NCBI GenBank assembly: GCA_016714895.1
Contig: JADKBV010000001.1
Location: 930,001-994,000, forward strand
From: Saprospiraceae bacterium
Lineage (GTDB): Bacteria > Bacteroidota > Bacteroidia > Chitinophagales > Saprospiraceae
Direction of reading: 5' to 3'
DNA: 64,000 nucleotides
The position numbers were made by a program, and so were the translations under genes. Under the pieces are notes generated by a model, which was not told the DNA's origin, ran no database searches, and worked only from the letters and a program-made list of their open reading frames with translations. Below are positions 38,599-46,106 of this stretch, in pieces; positions within the stretch are counted from its first letter, which is position 1; each line of letters begins with the position of its first letter.

Positions 38599-39465
38599 TT
38601 ATATTGCGATCAAAACTATGGAGGTACAAGCAAGTAAAAATCCGGCAACAGTCATTTTTGTCCATCTTTCCTTAAACAGAACATACCCGAATATTGCCGC
38701 CATAATCAAAACACCCACGTTATTGACAGGAAACACCACTGAACCATCCCATCCTTTAGCCAGCAATAAAAGCAAGAGATAAATGGAAAAAAAATTAGGA
38801 ATGCCTAAAACAAAACCTCCGACAACATTTTTTATCTGAAATAAAAATTTTCCATTGAAAGATGAAATAATCAGATTAATCAAACCAAAAACACCGCCGA
38901 AAAAAAATAAAGCAGAAACAAATTCAATATCACCATTCGGTGCCCATGATTCTTTTTCTACCAAAAAAAGACAGGAGTCCACCACGCATGATCCTAAAAA
39001 AATAGTCATTGGAAGAAAAACAACCCAACCATGATGCGAAGGACTGTCTGATTTATTTTTTTTGTAGGACAATAAAACGATAGAAAGTACAGCCAAAACA
39101 ATTCCGAAAATTTTGGTGATCGGAGCAGCCTCTCCGTAATAAAAAACTGCAAGCAGCGCCGGCGCAATTAAGGACATTTTTTGAAAAATCGTAGCCACAC
39201 CCACGCCAAAATGCTGAACTGTTTTTGCCATCAAATTAAATGTGATAACAAATAAAAGACCTAATAAAACAGCAACCCAAAACCAATCTTTCTGCATTAT
39301 ATCAGAAGGCAATGCAAATCGTCCCAAAACCAAAGATCCTGTCAATAAACAAACAAAATAATTGGTTGTAATGGCCTGCGCATTATTGATTTCAAATTTG
39401 TTAAAGTACTTAAAAATCACACCGATCAGGGAATTGATCAGAATACAAACGATCAAAAGAATCAT
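38599..39465 (-). CDS. EamA/DMT family transporter
   Basis: 288-residue inner-membrane protein with about ten hydrophobic helices in two EamA-like halves (first: NSLIGVIFKYFNKF ... FCLLTGSLVL-type; second: FLGSCVVDSCLFLVEKE ... VFPVNNVGVLIMAAIFGYVLFKE). DMT family proteins export or import small metabolites; the substrate cannot be told. The ORF opens with TTG at 39489, but that codon lies inside a perfect -7 box (39487-39494), so ATG 39465 is the start. Overlap-free coupling to the YigZ gene. Confidence 0.85.
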   Translation of the reverse strand: MILLIVCILINSLIGVIFKYFNKFEINNAQAITTNYFVCLLTGSLVLGRFALPSDIMQKDWFWVAVLLGLLFVITFNLMAKTVQHFGVGVATIFQKMSLIAPALLAVFYYGEAAPITKIFGIVLAVLSIVLLSYKKNKSDSPSHHGWVVFLPMTIFLGSCVVDSCLFLVEKESWAPNGDIEFVSALFFFGGVFGLINLIISSFNGKFLFQIKNVVGGFVLGIPNFFSIYLLLLLLAKGWDGSVVFPVNNVGVLIMAAIFGYVLFKERWTKMTVAGFLLACTSIVLIAI

Positions 39466-39486
39466 ATCTTTGTTGTTTTTCGACCA

Positions 39487-39494
39487 CAAAGATA
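39487..39494 (-). promoter_or_regulatory. Promoter -7 element TATCTTTG for the DMT/yigZ transcript
   Basis: Minus-strand TATCTTTG, 21 bp before ATG 39465. It overlaps the alternative TTG start, which decides the start codon of the transporter. Confidence 0.65.
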
Positions 39495-39668
39495 ATTAAG
39501 TTTCTTTGTCAGAATATAAATAAATCCGTTACCTCTCCGGCATCAGTTTAGTCACATCACTGGATAACTTTTTCCATCAAAAGAGCCTGTAACCAAATAT
39601 TTACTAAACAAAAACCATTGTACCGAAGTTTTAATCATACTTTTATCATGAAATTTTAAGGTATTCAT

Positions 39669-39676
39669 TACCTTTG
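39669..39676 (+). promoter_or_regulatory. Promoter -7 element TACCTTTG for pdhB
   Basis: TACCTTTG followed by C matches the consensus TAnnTTTG and lies 23 bp before the pdhB ATG. Confidence 0.6.
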
Positions 39677-39699
39677 CACCTCAAAATTGAAATCATCAT

Positions 39700-40686
39700 A
39701 TGTCAAGAATCATAACCCTTAGAGATGCCCTGGGAGAAGCCATGGCTGAAGAAATGAGAAGAGACGAAAACGTCTTTCTTATGGGAGAAGAAGTTGCTGA
39801 ATATAACGGAGCATATAAAGTAAGTAAAGGTCTTCTCGACGAGTTTGGCCCGAAAAGAGTGATCGATACACCCATCGCAGAATTGGGTTTTGCAGGTATC
39901 GGAGTAGGTGCTGCCATGAACGGACTCAGACCCATTGTAGAATTTATGACCTGGAATTTTGCTGTTTTGGCATTTGACCAGATTGTCAACAATGCTGCCA
40001 AAACCCTCAGCCAGTCTGCAGGTCAGTTTCAGTGTCCTATCGTCTTCAGAGGTCCATCAGGCTCAGCAGGCCAATTGGCACAGCAACACTCTCAGACTTT
40101 TGAAAGCTGGATGGCAAATATTCCGGGTATTAAAGTGATTTCATGCGTTGATCCTTATGATGCCAAAGGTTTACTTAAATCAGCCATCAGAGATAATGAC
40201 CCGGTCTGTTTTATGGAATCAGAAATATTGTATGGACTGAAAGGTGAAGTTCCAGAAGAAGAATACCTCGTTCCTATAGGTAAAGCTGCCATACGAAAAG
40301 AAGGAACAGACGTCACCATCGTATCTTATAATAAAATGATGGAAGTAGTCAAAGAAGCAGCTATCCAACTCGAAAAAGAAGGGATTTCTGCCGAAGTCAT
40401 CGATCTCAGAACCATCAGACCTATGGACCACCAAACCATCATCAATTCAGTCAAAAAAACCAATCGTGTGGTTGTGGTGGATGAATGCTGGCCTTTCGCA
40501 GGGGTTTCATCCGAAGTGGCGTATGAAATTCAGAAATATGCCTTCGACTACCTTGACGCACCTGTCATCAGAGTCAATAGTGCCGATACGTCACTTCCTT
40601 ACGCTCCGACATTTTTGGATGAATATCTGCCGACCCCATCCAAAGTGATCAAAGCCGTTAAAGAAGTGATGTACAAAACCGCTTAA
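39700..40686 (+). CDS. pdhB: Pyruvate dehydrogenase E1 component, beta subunit
   Basis: 328 residues. The beta subunit of the thiamine-diphosphate E1 enzyme that decarboxylates pyruvate and acetylates the lipoyl arm of E2. Motifs: LRDALGEAMAEEM, FLMGEEVAEYNGAYKVSKGL, RVIDTPIAELGFAGIGVGAA, EFMTWNFAVLAFDQIVN, and in the C-terminal transketolase domain VIDLRTIRPMD and VVVDECWPFAGVS. The strong similarity pattern fits PDH rather than branched-chain E1 beta, but that distinction is not certain. The alpha subunit and E2/E3 are not adjacent. ribH follows 23 bp later. Confidence 0.93.
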   Translation: MSRIITLRDALGEAMAEEMRRDENVFLMGEEVAEYNGAYKVSKGLLDEFGPKRVIDTPIAELGFAGIGVGAAMNGLRPIVEFMTWNFAVLAFDQIVNNAAKTLSQSAGQFQCPIVFRGPSGSAGQLAQQHSQTFESWMANIPGIKVISCVDPYDAKGLLKSAIRDNDPVCFMESEILYGLKGEVPEEEYLVPIGKAAIRKEGTDVTIVSYNKMMEVVKEAAIQLEKEGISAEVIDLRTIRPMDHQTIINSVKKTNRVVVVDECWPFAGVSSEVAYEIQKYAFDYLDAPVIRVNSADTSLPYAPTFLDEYLPTPSKVIKAVKEVMYKTA

Positions 40687-40709
40687 TCAAAATTTAAAAA
40701 CTTAATCAT

Positions 40710-41228
40710 ATGGCTACCCATCTCCGCAATTTTTCTTCAGAGCAGAAACAACCCCTGAAAAATGCCGAAAAAACAAAAGTAGCCATCATTACGGCCAATT
40801 GGCACCAGGAAATCACTCAGGCCCTGACAGATGGCGCATTCCAAAAATTATTGGAACACGGAATTTTGTCAGATAATATTATACAAATAGAAGTACCCGG
40901 AGCTTTTGAACTTCCTCAAGCCTGCAAAATGGTGCTTTCTCACAAAAATGTTCATGCGGTCATTTGTCTTGGCTGTGTCATCAAAGGAGAAACGAATCAT
41001 GATGAATATATTAATCATGCTGTTGCCCAAGGATTGACCAATTTGTCTATGGCAAGCGGAAAACCCATTATTTTTGGTGTTTTGACAACATTGACACATG
41101 AACAGGCCATGGAAAGATCCTCCGGAAAACTTGGTAATAAAGGAGAAGAATGTGCCGTGGCTGCCGTCAATATGTTGATTTTACAACAGGAATTGACAAA
41201 AACAGAAACAAAAATCGGCTTCAGCTAA
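40710..41228 (+). CDS. ribH: 6,7-dimethyl-8-ribityllumazine synthase
   Basis: 172 residues. It joins 5-amino-6-ribitylaminouracil and dihydroxybutanone phosphate in the next-to-last step of riboflavin synthesis; it forms large cytosolic capsid-like or pentameric assemblies. Motifs: VAIITANWHQEIT, EVPGAFELPQ, ICLGCVIKGETNHDEYI (catalytic His in ETNHD), FGVLTTLTHEQAMER. The C-terminal tail is longer than in E. coli. No FMN riboswitch is seen upstream; it is probably read from the pdhB promoter. Confidence 0.96.
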   Translation: MATHLRNFSSEQKQPLKNAEKTKVAIITANWHQEITQALTDGAFQKLLEHGILSDNIIQIEVPGAFELPQACKMVLSHKNVHAVICLGCVIKGETNHDEYINHAVAQGLTNLSMASGKPIIFGVLTTLTHEQAMERSSGKLGNKGEECAVAAVNMLILQQELTKTETKIGFS

Positions 41229-41239
41229 TCTTTCGGAAT

Positions 41240-42097
41240 ATGAAATTACACATTTTAGAAACAGGAAAATTCAAACTTGACGGTGGTGCCATGTTCGGCG
41301 TCGTTCCGAAAAGAATGTGGTCAAAACTCAATCCACCGGACGATGAAAATTTATGTACCTGGAGTTTACGTTGTTTGTTGATTGAAGAAGATCCGTACAA
41401 AATCCTGATTGACACAGGTGTCGGAAATAAACAGGATGAACGTTTCAGAAAACACTTCTATCCGCACGACACCCACGAATTTGATGTTTTATTGGGAAAT
41501 ATCGGTCTGACTACCTCAGATATTACAGATGTATTCCTGACACATTTTCATTTTGATCACGTAGGTGGTGCTGTTACATATGATAAAAAAGGAGCACTTG
41601 TTCCGACTTTTCCCAATGCAAAATATTGGACCAATCAAAAACATTACGATTGGGCTTTACACCCCAACGCCAGAGAGGCAGCATCTTTTCTCAAAGAAAA
41701 TTTTGTCCCTTTATCTGAGCAGGGAGTTCTTCATTTTTTGGATGAAGAACAGGACATATCTTTCAACGAATTTATGGACATCCATTTTGTTTATGGCCAT
41801 ACGGAAGCAATGATGCTCCCCTTTATTAAATTACCAAACGGAAAAACATTGGTGTATTGTGCGGACTTATTCCCGTCTCATCATCATATACCGATGCCGT
41901 ATATTATGGCTTATGATTTACGTCCGTTAGATACGATGAAAGAAAAAAACATAGTTTTTGAAAGAGTGACCGACGGTAATCATTTTTTATTTTTCGAACA
42001 CGATCCGACTGTTGCCTGCGGAAATGTCATCGTTTCAGATCATGGAAAAGCAACCTTTGGTGAAAAAGCAGACCTTCAACAAATTTTATCCTTGTGA
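41240..42097 (+). CDS. Metallo-beta-lactamase fold hydrolase
   Basis: 285 residues. The zinc-binding motif THFHFDHVGG is intact, with later ligands in VYGHTEAMM and VYCADLFPSHHH. The start region MKLHILETGKFKLDGGAMFG and IDTGVGNK resemble lactonase or quinolone-response-type MBL proteins. The reaction is unknown; a cytosolic hydrolase is likely. ATG 41240 starts 11 bp after ribH, and its stop overlaps the GTG start of the HemC-like gene by 4 bp (GTGA), so the two are translationally coupled. Confidence 0.88.
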   Translation: MKLHILETGKFKLDGGAMFGVVPKRMWSKLNPPDDENLCTWSLRCLLIEEDPYKILIDTGVGNKQDERFRKHFYPHDTHEFDVLLGNIGLTTSDITDVFLTHFHFDHVGGAVTYDKKGALVPTFPNAKYWTNQKHYDWALHPNAREAASFLKENFVPLSEQGVLHFLDEEQDISFNEFMDIHFVYGHTEAMMLPFIKLPNGKTLVYCADLFPSHHHIPMPYIMAYDLRPLDTMKEKNIVFERVTDGNHFLFFEHDPTVACGNVIVSDHGKATFGEKADLQQILSL

Positions 42098-42963
42098 TTG
42101 AAAACGTAAGAATTGGTTTGTTATTTCCTGAATTAGCTTTCTCTGACCAGGAATCATACTTCGATGAAAATACAAAACATATTTTCAGTCAGGAAGTCAG
42201 ACCCGGGACCACCTTTTTTCCACTGGATAAAGATCAACTATTTACAGCTTTAGAAAATGACGTTGTGGATGTGGTAGCCACCACTTTGGAATTTGCCCCA
42301 TATGTTGTACCGGAAAGTTGTCGTTATATAGCATTATTTGAAAACAACCCTTTAAGTCCAAATTTACGGGTAATGGAACAACAATATGCTCCGTCCGAGG
42401 ATTTAAAAATATTGCCCGGAACCCTGGTTGGTGTTCCTGACGAGGTTTCAGGACTTCAGCTTACTTACCTGAACCCCGTGATACAAATCAAAGTGATTGA
42501 TGGTACAATCCTGAATAATCCTGATTTGTGGTCCGAACAAGAAATTCAGGCCGGATTAGTGCTGTTTTCCGACTCGGAAGGACCAAAGGACAACAAAAAC
42601 CTCATTACCGTTCCTTTACATCCCGGGGAGTTTTTGCGGAGTCCGGGGAGCGGGAAGATTGTTTTTGCTGCACATCGGGAATCCATTCCTGTCAGCAAAT
42701 TTATTTTTGATACCATACATACCGCAGGATTACCCGCCATTACCAATAACGAACGGAAAATAGCCAAACATTTTGCCGATCGGAGTCATCTTATAATCAA
42801 AACCTATTGCCGCAAGGATGAAAGAAATTATTATCACCTCAAAGCAGGATTGATTGATCTTCAACAAAAAAAATATTTTCAGCATACGATGAGCCAATCC
42901 ACTCATTTCAAACTTGCTGAAAAAATGATAGATGTTTTGGAAAGTTTAACTAACCTATCCTAA
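42094..42963 (+). CDS. Degenerate hydroxymethylbilane synthase (HemC)-like protein
   Basis: 289 residues. The pattern follows HemC at low similarity: LENDVVDVVATTLEFAPYVVPES matches the G-E-x-D-x-A-V-H-S-L-K-D-x-P region, SPGSGKIVFAAHRES matches the AP.QG.LA...R region, and RKIAKHFADRSHLIIKTYCRKDERNYYHLKAG matches the C-terminal cofactor loop. The cofactor cysteine (GGC) is Ser231 here, the catalytic Asp of SLKD is Phe, and the N-terminal RxSxLAxxQ is absent. It is therefore probably not a working enzyme. GTG start overlaps the MBL stop. Tetrapyrrole or fold-borrowed ligand binding is only a guess; an unrelated PBP-like fold is the alternative. Confidence 0.6.
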   Translation: MIENVRIGLLFPELAFSDQESYFDENTKHIFSQEVRPGTTFFPLDKDQLFTALENDVVDVVATTLEFAPYVVPESCRYIALFENNPLSPNLRVMEQQYAPSEDLKILPGTLVGVPDEVSGLQLTYLNPVIQIKVIDGTILNNPDLWSEQEIQAGLVLFSDSEGPKDNKNLITVPLHPGEFLRSPGSGKIVFAAHRESIPVSKFIFDTIHTAGLPAITNNERKIAKHFADRSHLIIKTYCRKDERNYYHLKAGLIDLQQKKYFQHTMSQSTHFKLAEKMIDVLESLTNLS

Positions 42964-42974
42964 AAGACCTTACC

Positions 42975-43565
42975 ATGTATTTGATTTTTGACGCAACGCC
43001 TATTACCAAACCAACAAATTATCAGGCATTATTCAGTGACACACAAGTATGGCCCAGGATGATTCATTTATCATGGATATTGCTGAATGAAGAGTTAAAA
43101 CCAATCGAAGATTTTGATTGTATCGTCAAACCGGAAGGGTTTAAAATAACACCTGCCATCAATAAATATGCTCAACTTGAAGAAGGTGAAGTTGACCGGA
43201 GAGGAATAGATTTGGGTCCCGTTTTGGATCAGTTTGCAGAAACCGTGGAAAAGGCACAATACATTTTTGCACATAACCTGAATGCCAATGAAAATATAGT
43301 CGCAGCCGAATTTGTAAGACATAAAAGATCTATCAATTTTTTCAAAAAAAAGAGATTCTGTCTCATGGAAGAGGGTACCTATTACTGTAAAATACCCAAT
43401 AAAGCCGGAGGTTATAAGTGGCCTACACTCAACGAACTACATGCTTTTTGTTTTCAAAAAGGATATTCACCGGGCAACAATGCAAGGGCGGATGTCATTG
43501 CGGCGGCCCGATGTTTTATTAAAATGAAAAAAACAGGAAAATTGGAAGATTTATTTGAATCTTAA
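42975..43565 (+). CDS. DEDD exonuclease-fold protein with missing catalytic residues
   Basis: 196 residues with the layout of DnaQ-type 3'-5' exonucleases of Bacteroidota (WPRMIHLSWILLNE, DCIVKPEGFKI, FAHNLNANENIVAAEFVRH, GTYYCKIPNKAGGYKWPTLNELH, NNARADVIAAARCF). Of the five usual catalytic residues, only D6 and D173 remain: the Glu of DxE is Thr8, the Asp of HNxxFD is Asn105, and the His five residues before the last Asp is Asn168. So nuclease activity is unlikely. It starts 11 bp after the HemC-like gene, its neighbour with the same kind of loss. Confidence 0.75.
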   Translation: MYLIFDATPITKPTNYQALFSDTQVWPRMIHLSWILLNEELKPIEDFDCIVKPEGFKITPAINKYAQLEEGEVDRRGIDLGPVLDQFAETVEKAQYIFAHNLNANENIVAAEFVRHKRSINFFKKKRFCLMEEGTYYCKIPNKAGGYKWPTLNELHAFCFQKGYSPGNNARADVIAAARCFIKMKKTGKLEDLFES

Positions 43566-43583
43566 GGATTCCTTGTATCTTTG
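43554..43583 (+). promoter_or_regulatory. Promoter (-33 TTTG, -7 TATCTTTG)
   Basis: TTTG 43554-43557 and TATCTTTG 43576-43583 are 18 bp apart. They lie within the end of the exonuclease-like gene, and the ATG at 43597 follows 13 bp later, which rejects the earlier TTG start at 43555 within the promoter. Confidence 0.65.
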
Positions 43584-43596
43584 GCTTTCTTTACCG

Positions 43597-44151
43597 ATGA
43601 GATTTACCCTTTTTATATCCATTATATGTTTTATTTTTTCCGCAACGCCATATGTCGATCCGGAGATAGGAAAGATTATTGATACTTACAAAGGGGTTTC
43701 TGTGTATTATAACGGAAAAAACTTTTCGAGGGTTGAAGGAAGAAATACAAGCCCTGACGGATACAATTTCGGATTAAAATATCAATGTGTCGAATTTGTG
43801 AAAAGGTTTTACTATCAGGAAAAAAACCATAAAATGCCCAACACTTATGGTCATGCCAAAGATTTATTTGACAAAACGTTGCCTGATAGTGCTTTTAATA
43901 CCAAACGCGGTCTGACTCAATTCAGGAATGTCCGCGAATACAAACCCAAAGTGGATGATCTATTGGTTTATGATGGTTACCCCGGAAACAAATTCGGTCA
44001 TGTTGCCATTGTTTCAAAAGTTGGTGATGATTATGTAGAAATAGTGCAACAAAACATGGGAAAAGAAAGCAGAAAAAAAATTAATCTGGTTTATTTTGAG
44101 CCCTATTGGACGATTGCGGATTACCATATTTTAGGATGGTTGCGCAAATAA
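43597..44151 (+). CDS. Secreted CHAP-domain protein (peptidoglycan amidase/endopeptidase-like)
   Basis: 184 residues. Signal peptide (FTLFISIICFIFSA), then a CHAP domain: catalytic Cys in YQCVEFVKRFYY, His in FGHVAIVSKVGDDYVEIVQQN. CHAP enzymes cut cell-wall peptide or amide bonds. No binding domain is attached. The start was set by the promoter at 43554-43583, which lies inside the exonuclease-like gene, so this gene can be transcribed separately from it. Peptidoglycan remodelling is the likely role. Confidence 0.85.
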   Translation: MRFTLFISIICFIFSATPYVDPEIGKIIDTYKGVSVYYNGKNFSRVEGRNTSPDGYNFGLKYQCVEFVKRFYYQEKNHKMPNTYGHAKDLFDKTLPDSAFNTKRGLTQFRNVREYKPKVDDLLVYDGYPGNKFGHVAIVSKVGDDYVEIVQQNMGKESRKKINLVYFEPYWTIADYHILGWLRK

Positions 44152-44255
44152 TCATCATAGAAATATTGATTTCAAAATTTTTAATCTTCCTGATAACAAA
44201 AACCAAAGATTTACTGTTTTCTAATATGGTATCTATCTTTTATAAATCATTTTTT

Positions 44256-46019
44256 ATGCGATTTTTTGTAGCTGTTTATTTGCTTTTTTTATCCTCTTCC
44301 ATGATTTTTTCACAGGAAGATACAACATCACTTGCCATTTCGAGATTTGACAATGTGTCGAGCAATGTGAAGGTAAATAAAACATTTATTGACCAAAAAA
44401 ATGTCATCTGGCTGAGCACCAACGACGGTCTGATAGAAACAACGGGAGATGGTGCCAGAGTCGCCCGTTACCTTCCGGGAATTCAGATCAACGATTTTAT
44501 AAAAGACAGAGCAGAACAAAAATGGGCAGCCGGTGTAAGTACCGTTTACAATATCAATACCGGAAAAAATTATGAAATTCAAAAAGAAAATGTGATCATT
44601 TCGGATATCGATCACTATCTCGGCGAAGTCTGGGCTGCTACCAATGCCGGCGTTTTTGTACTTAGTCCCAACACCGGAAAATTCACCCATTATAACGTCA
44701 CTAATTCCAAACTGGAGAGCGATCAGATCAATTTTGTTCACGCTGATAAAAATAAAGTCATGTGGATAGGTACCCAAAACGGTTACGTCAGGGTTGAAAA
44801 AGGTAAATGGAAGCTCGAAGAAAAAAATTCTAAAATTCTGGCAACATGCGAAAATAATGAAGGTCAGTGGTTTATCACAGAAAAGGACATGTTTTTGATT
44901 AATCCGTTCAACCGTTTGTTTCCCGTTAAGCTCGAACCCAACCAATATAAAGGAAAAATCAATGAGTTTGTCATCGACTCAAAAGGCCGTGTTTATATAG
45001 CTTCAGATATTCTTGTCAGGTACGATCCATATACTGAAAAAATCGAACAATTTGCCGATGATGCTGCCATGTTGTCCAAATCAGCTTTGAGTCTTGCTTG
45101 TGATAAAAATGACAATATATGGATTGGAACAGGTGGTGCCGGATTTTATAAATTGTTATTCGGTGATATTGCGGCAGAACAATTAAATGCAACCATTATT
45201 CTTGAAAAACCTATCAGCTGTCCGGATAGTAAAGATGCCCAACTCAAAGTTTCGGCTTTCGGCGGACATAAACCTTACAGTTTTGTTTGGTCGGTTAACA
45301 ACCAGACATCCATCCAATTATACGGAATGGCTCCGGGAGAATATACTGTAACCGTGACAGACAAATATCAAACGTCCACTACAGCCACTATCGTGATTGA
45401 AGAACCCAAACCCATTTTGATTGATGTCGTAGAAAATAAAAGGGTAACTTCTCCGGTTTCGGCAGACGGTGCGAGTATTGTCAAAGCGACCGGCGGAACC
45501 GGAACGTTAAAATACCAATGGTCTACAGGAACGAAAGGACCCAATCTGTCCAGAGTTAATTCAGGTGTTTACGTAGTGACGGTTCAGGACGCAAAAGGTT
45601 GTAGTGCCAGTCTGGAAGTAGAAATTTATAAAGAAAAATTTATTCCTGAACTTGAAATCAGCAAAATCACCGTAGGGCAGACCTTGCGTATCAACGAACT
45701 CAATTTTGAGGCCGATTCCAGCAGAATAACACCTTCCAATTTTGAAGTTTTACAGGAAGTATATACCTTCCTTGCCAGTCACAAAAATGTTGAGGTTGAA
45801 ATCGGTGGTCATACCAATACCATACCGCCTCATGAATATTGCGATAAATTATCAGCTGAAAGAGCAAAAAATGTTGCTGATTATTTGACAAATCTCGGCA
45901 TCGAATCCAAAAGAGTTCGTTACAAAGGGTACGGAAAACGACAACCGATCACCCAAAGTGAATCTGCATCTTCGCGAATCCGTAACCAAAGGGTTGAAAT
46001 AAAAATTTTGGAAATGTAA
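44256..46019 (+). CDS. Sensor-type beta-propeller, SprB-like repeat and OmpA fusion protein
   Basis: 587 residues. A signal peptide (FFVAVYLLFLSSSMIFSQ) precedes propeller repeats of the two-component-regulator type (VIWLSTNDGLIETT, VWAATNAGVFVLSPNTG, MWIGTQNGYVRVEKG, IWIGTGGAGFYKL). Then two SprB-like repeats (VSAFGGHKPYSFVWS ... APGEYTVTVTDKY; KATGGTGTLKYQWSTG ... VYVVTVQDAKGC), then a C-terminal OmpA domain (LNFEADSSRITPSN, EVEIGGHTNTIPP, LSAERAKNVADYL, RIRNQRVEIK). It is predicted to bridge peptidoglycan to surface partners. The ORF opens at 44106, but a TATCTTTT box at 44233 and the signal peptide place the start at ATG 44256. Confidence 0.82.
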   Translation: MRFFVAVYLLFLSSSMIFSQEDTTSLAISRFDNVSSNVKVNKTFIDQKNVIWLSTNDGLIETTGDGARVARYLPGIQINDFIKDRAEQKWAAGVSTVYNINTGKNYEIQKENVIISDIDHYLGEVWAATNAGVFVLSPNTGKFTHYNVTNSKLESDQINFVHADKNKVMWIGTQNGYVRVEKGKWKLEEKNSKILATCENNEGQWFITEKDMFLINPFNRLFPVKLEPNQYKGKINEFVIDSKGRVYIASDILVRYDPYTEKIEQFADDAAMLSKSALSLACDKNDNIWIGTGGAGFYKLLFGDIAAEQLNATIILEKPISCPDSKDAQLKVSAFGGHKPYSFVWSVNNQTSIQLYGMAPGEYTVTVTDKYQTSTTATIVIEEPKPILIDVVENKRVTSPVSADGASIVKATGGTGTLKYQWSTGTKGPNLSRVNSGVYVVTVQDAKGCSASLEVEIYKEKFIPELEISKITVGQTLRINELNFEADSSRITPSNFEVLQEVYTFLASHKNVEVEIGGHTNTIPPHEYCDKLSAERAKNVADYLTNLGIESKRVRYKGYGKRQPITQSESASSRIRNQRVEIKILEM

Positions 46020-46046
46020 GGATTCCAACAAAAATCTCCCTTTGAT

Positions 46047-46065
46047 TCGTGTCAAAATGACACGA
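46047..46065 (+). promoter_or_regulatory. Perfect inverted repeat, operator-like, before the phosphorylase gene
   Basis: TCGTGTCA-AAA-TGACACGA: 8-bp perfect arms around a 3-bp centre. It lies 5 bp upstream of a TATCTTCG box (46071-46078), a near match to the -7 element, and 41 bp before the ATG. Position suits a repressor or activator site. No T tract, so not a terminator. Confidence 0.5.
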
Positions 46066-46106
46066 TTTGTTATCTTCGCCCTTTTTTTAACCAAAACGGT
46101 AAGGAC

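Noticed and set aside
39700..40686. Branched-chain 2-oxoacid dehydrogenase E1 beta instead of pyruvate dehydrogenase
   Set aside because: Motif spacing and the RVIDTPIAELGFAG region fit PDH E1 beta better, though the two families are close and this is not fully excluded.
44328..44945. 205-residue minus-strand ORF inside the propeller/OmpA gene
   Set aside because: It is antisense to a strong coding region with clear propeller repeats and shows no domain of its own.
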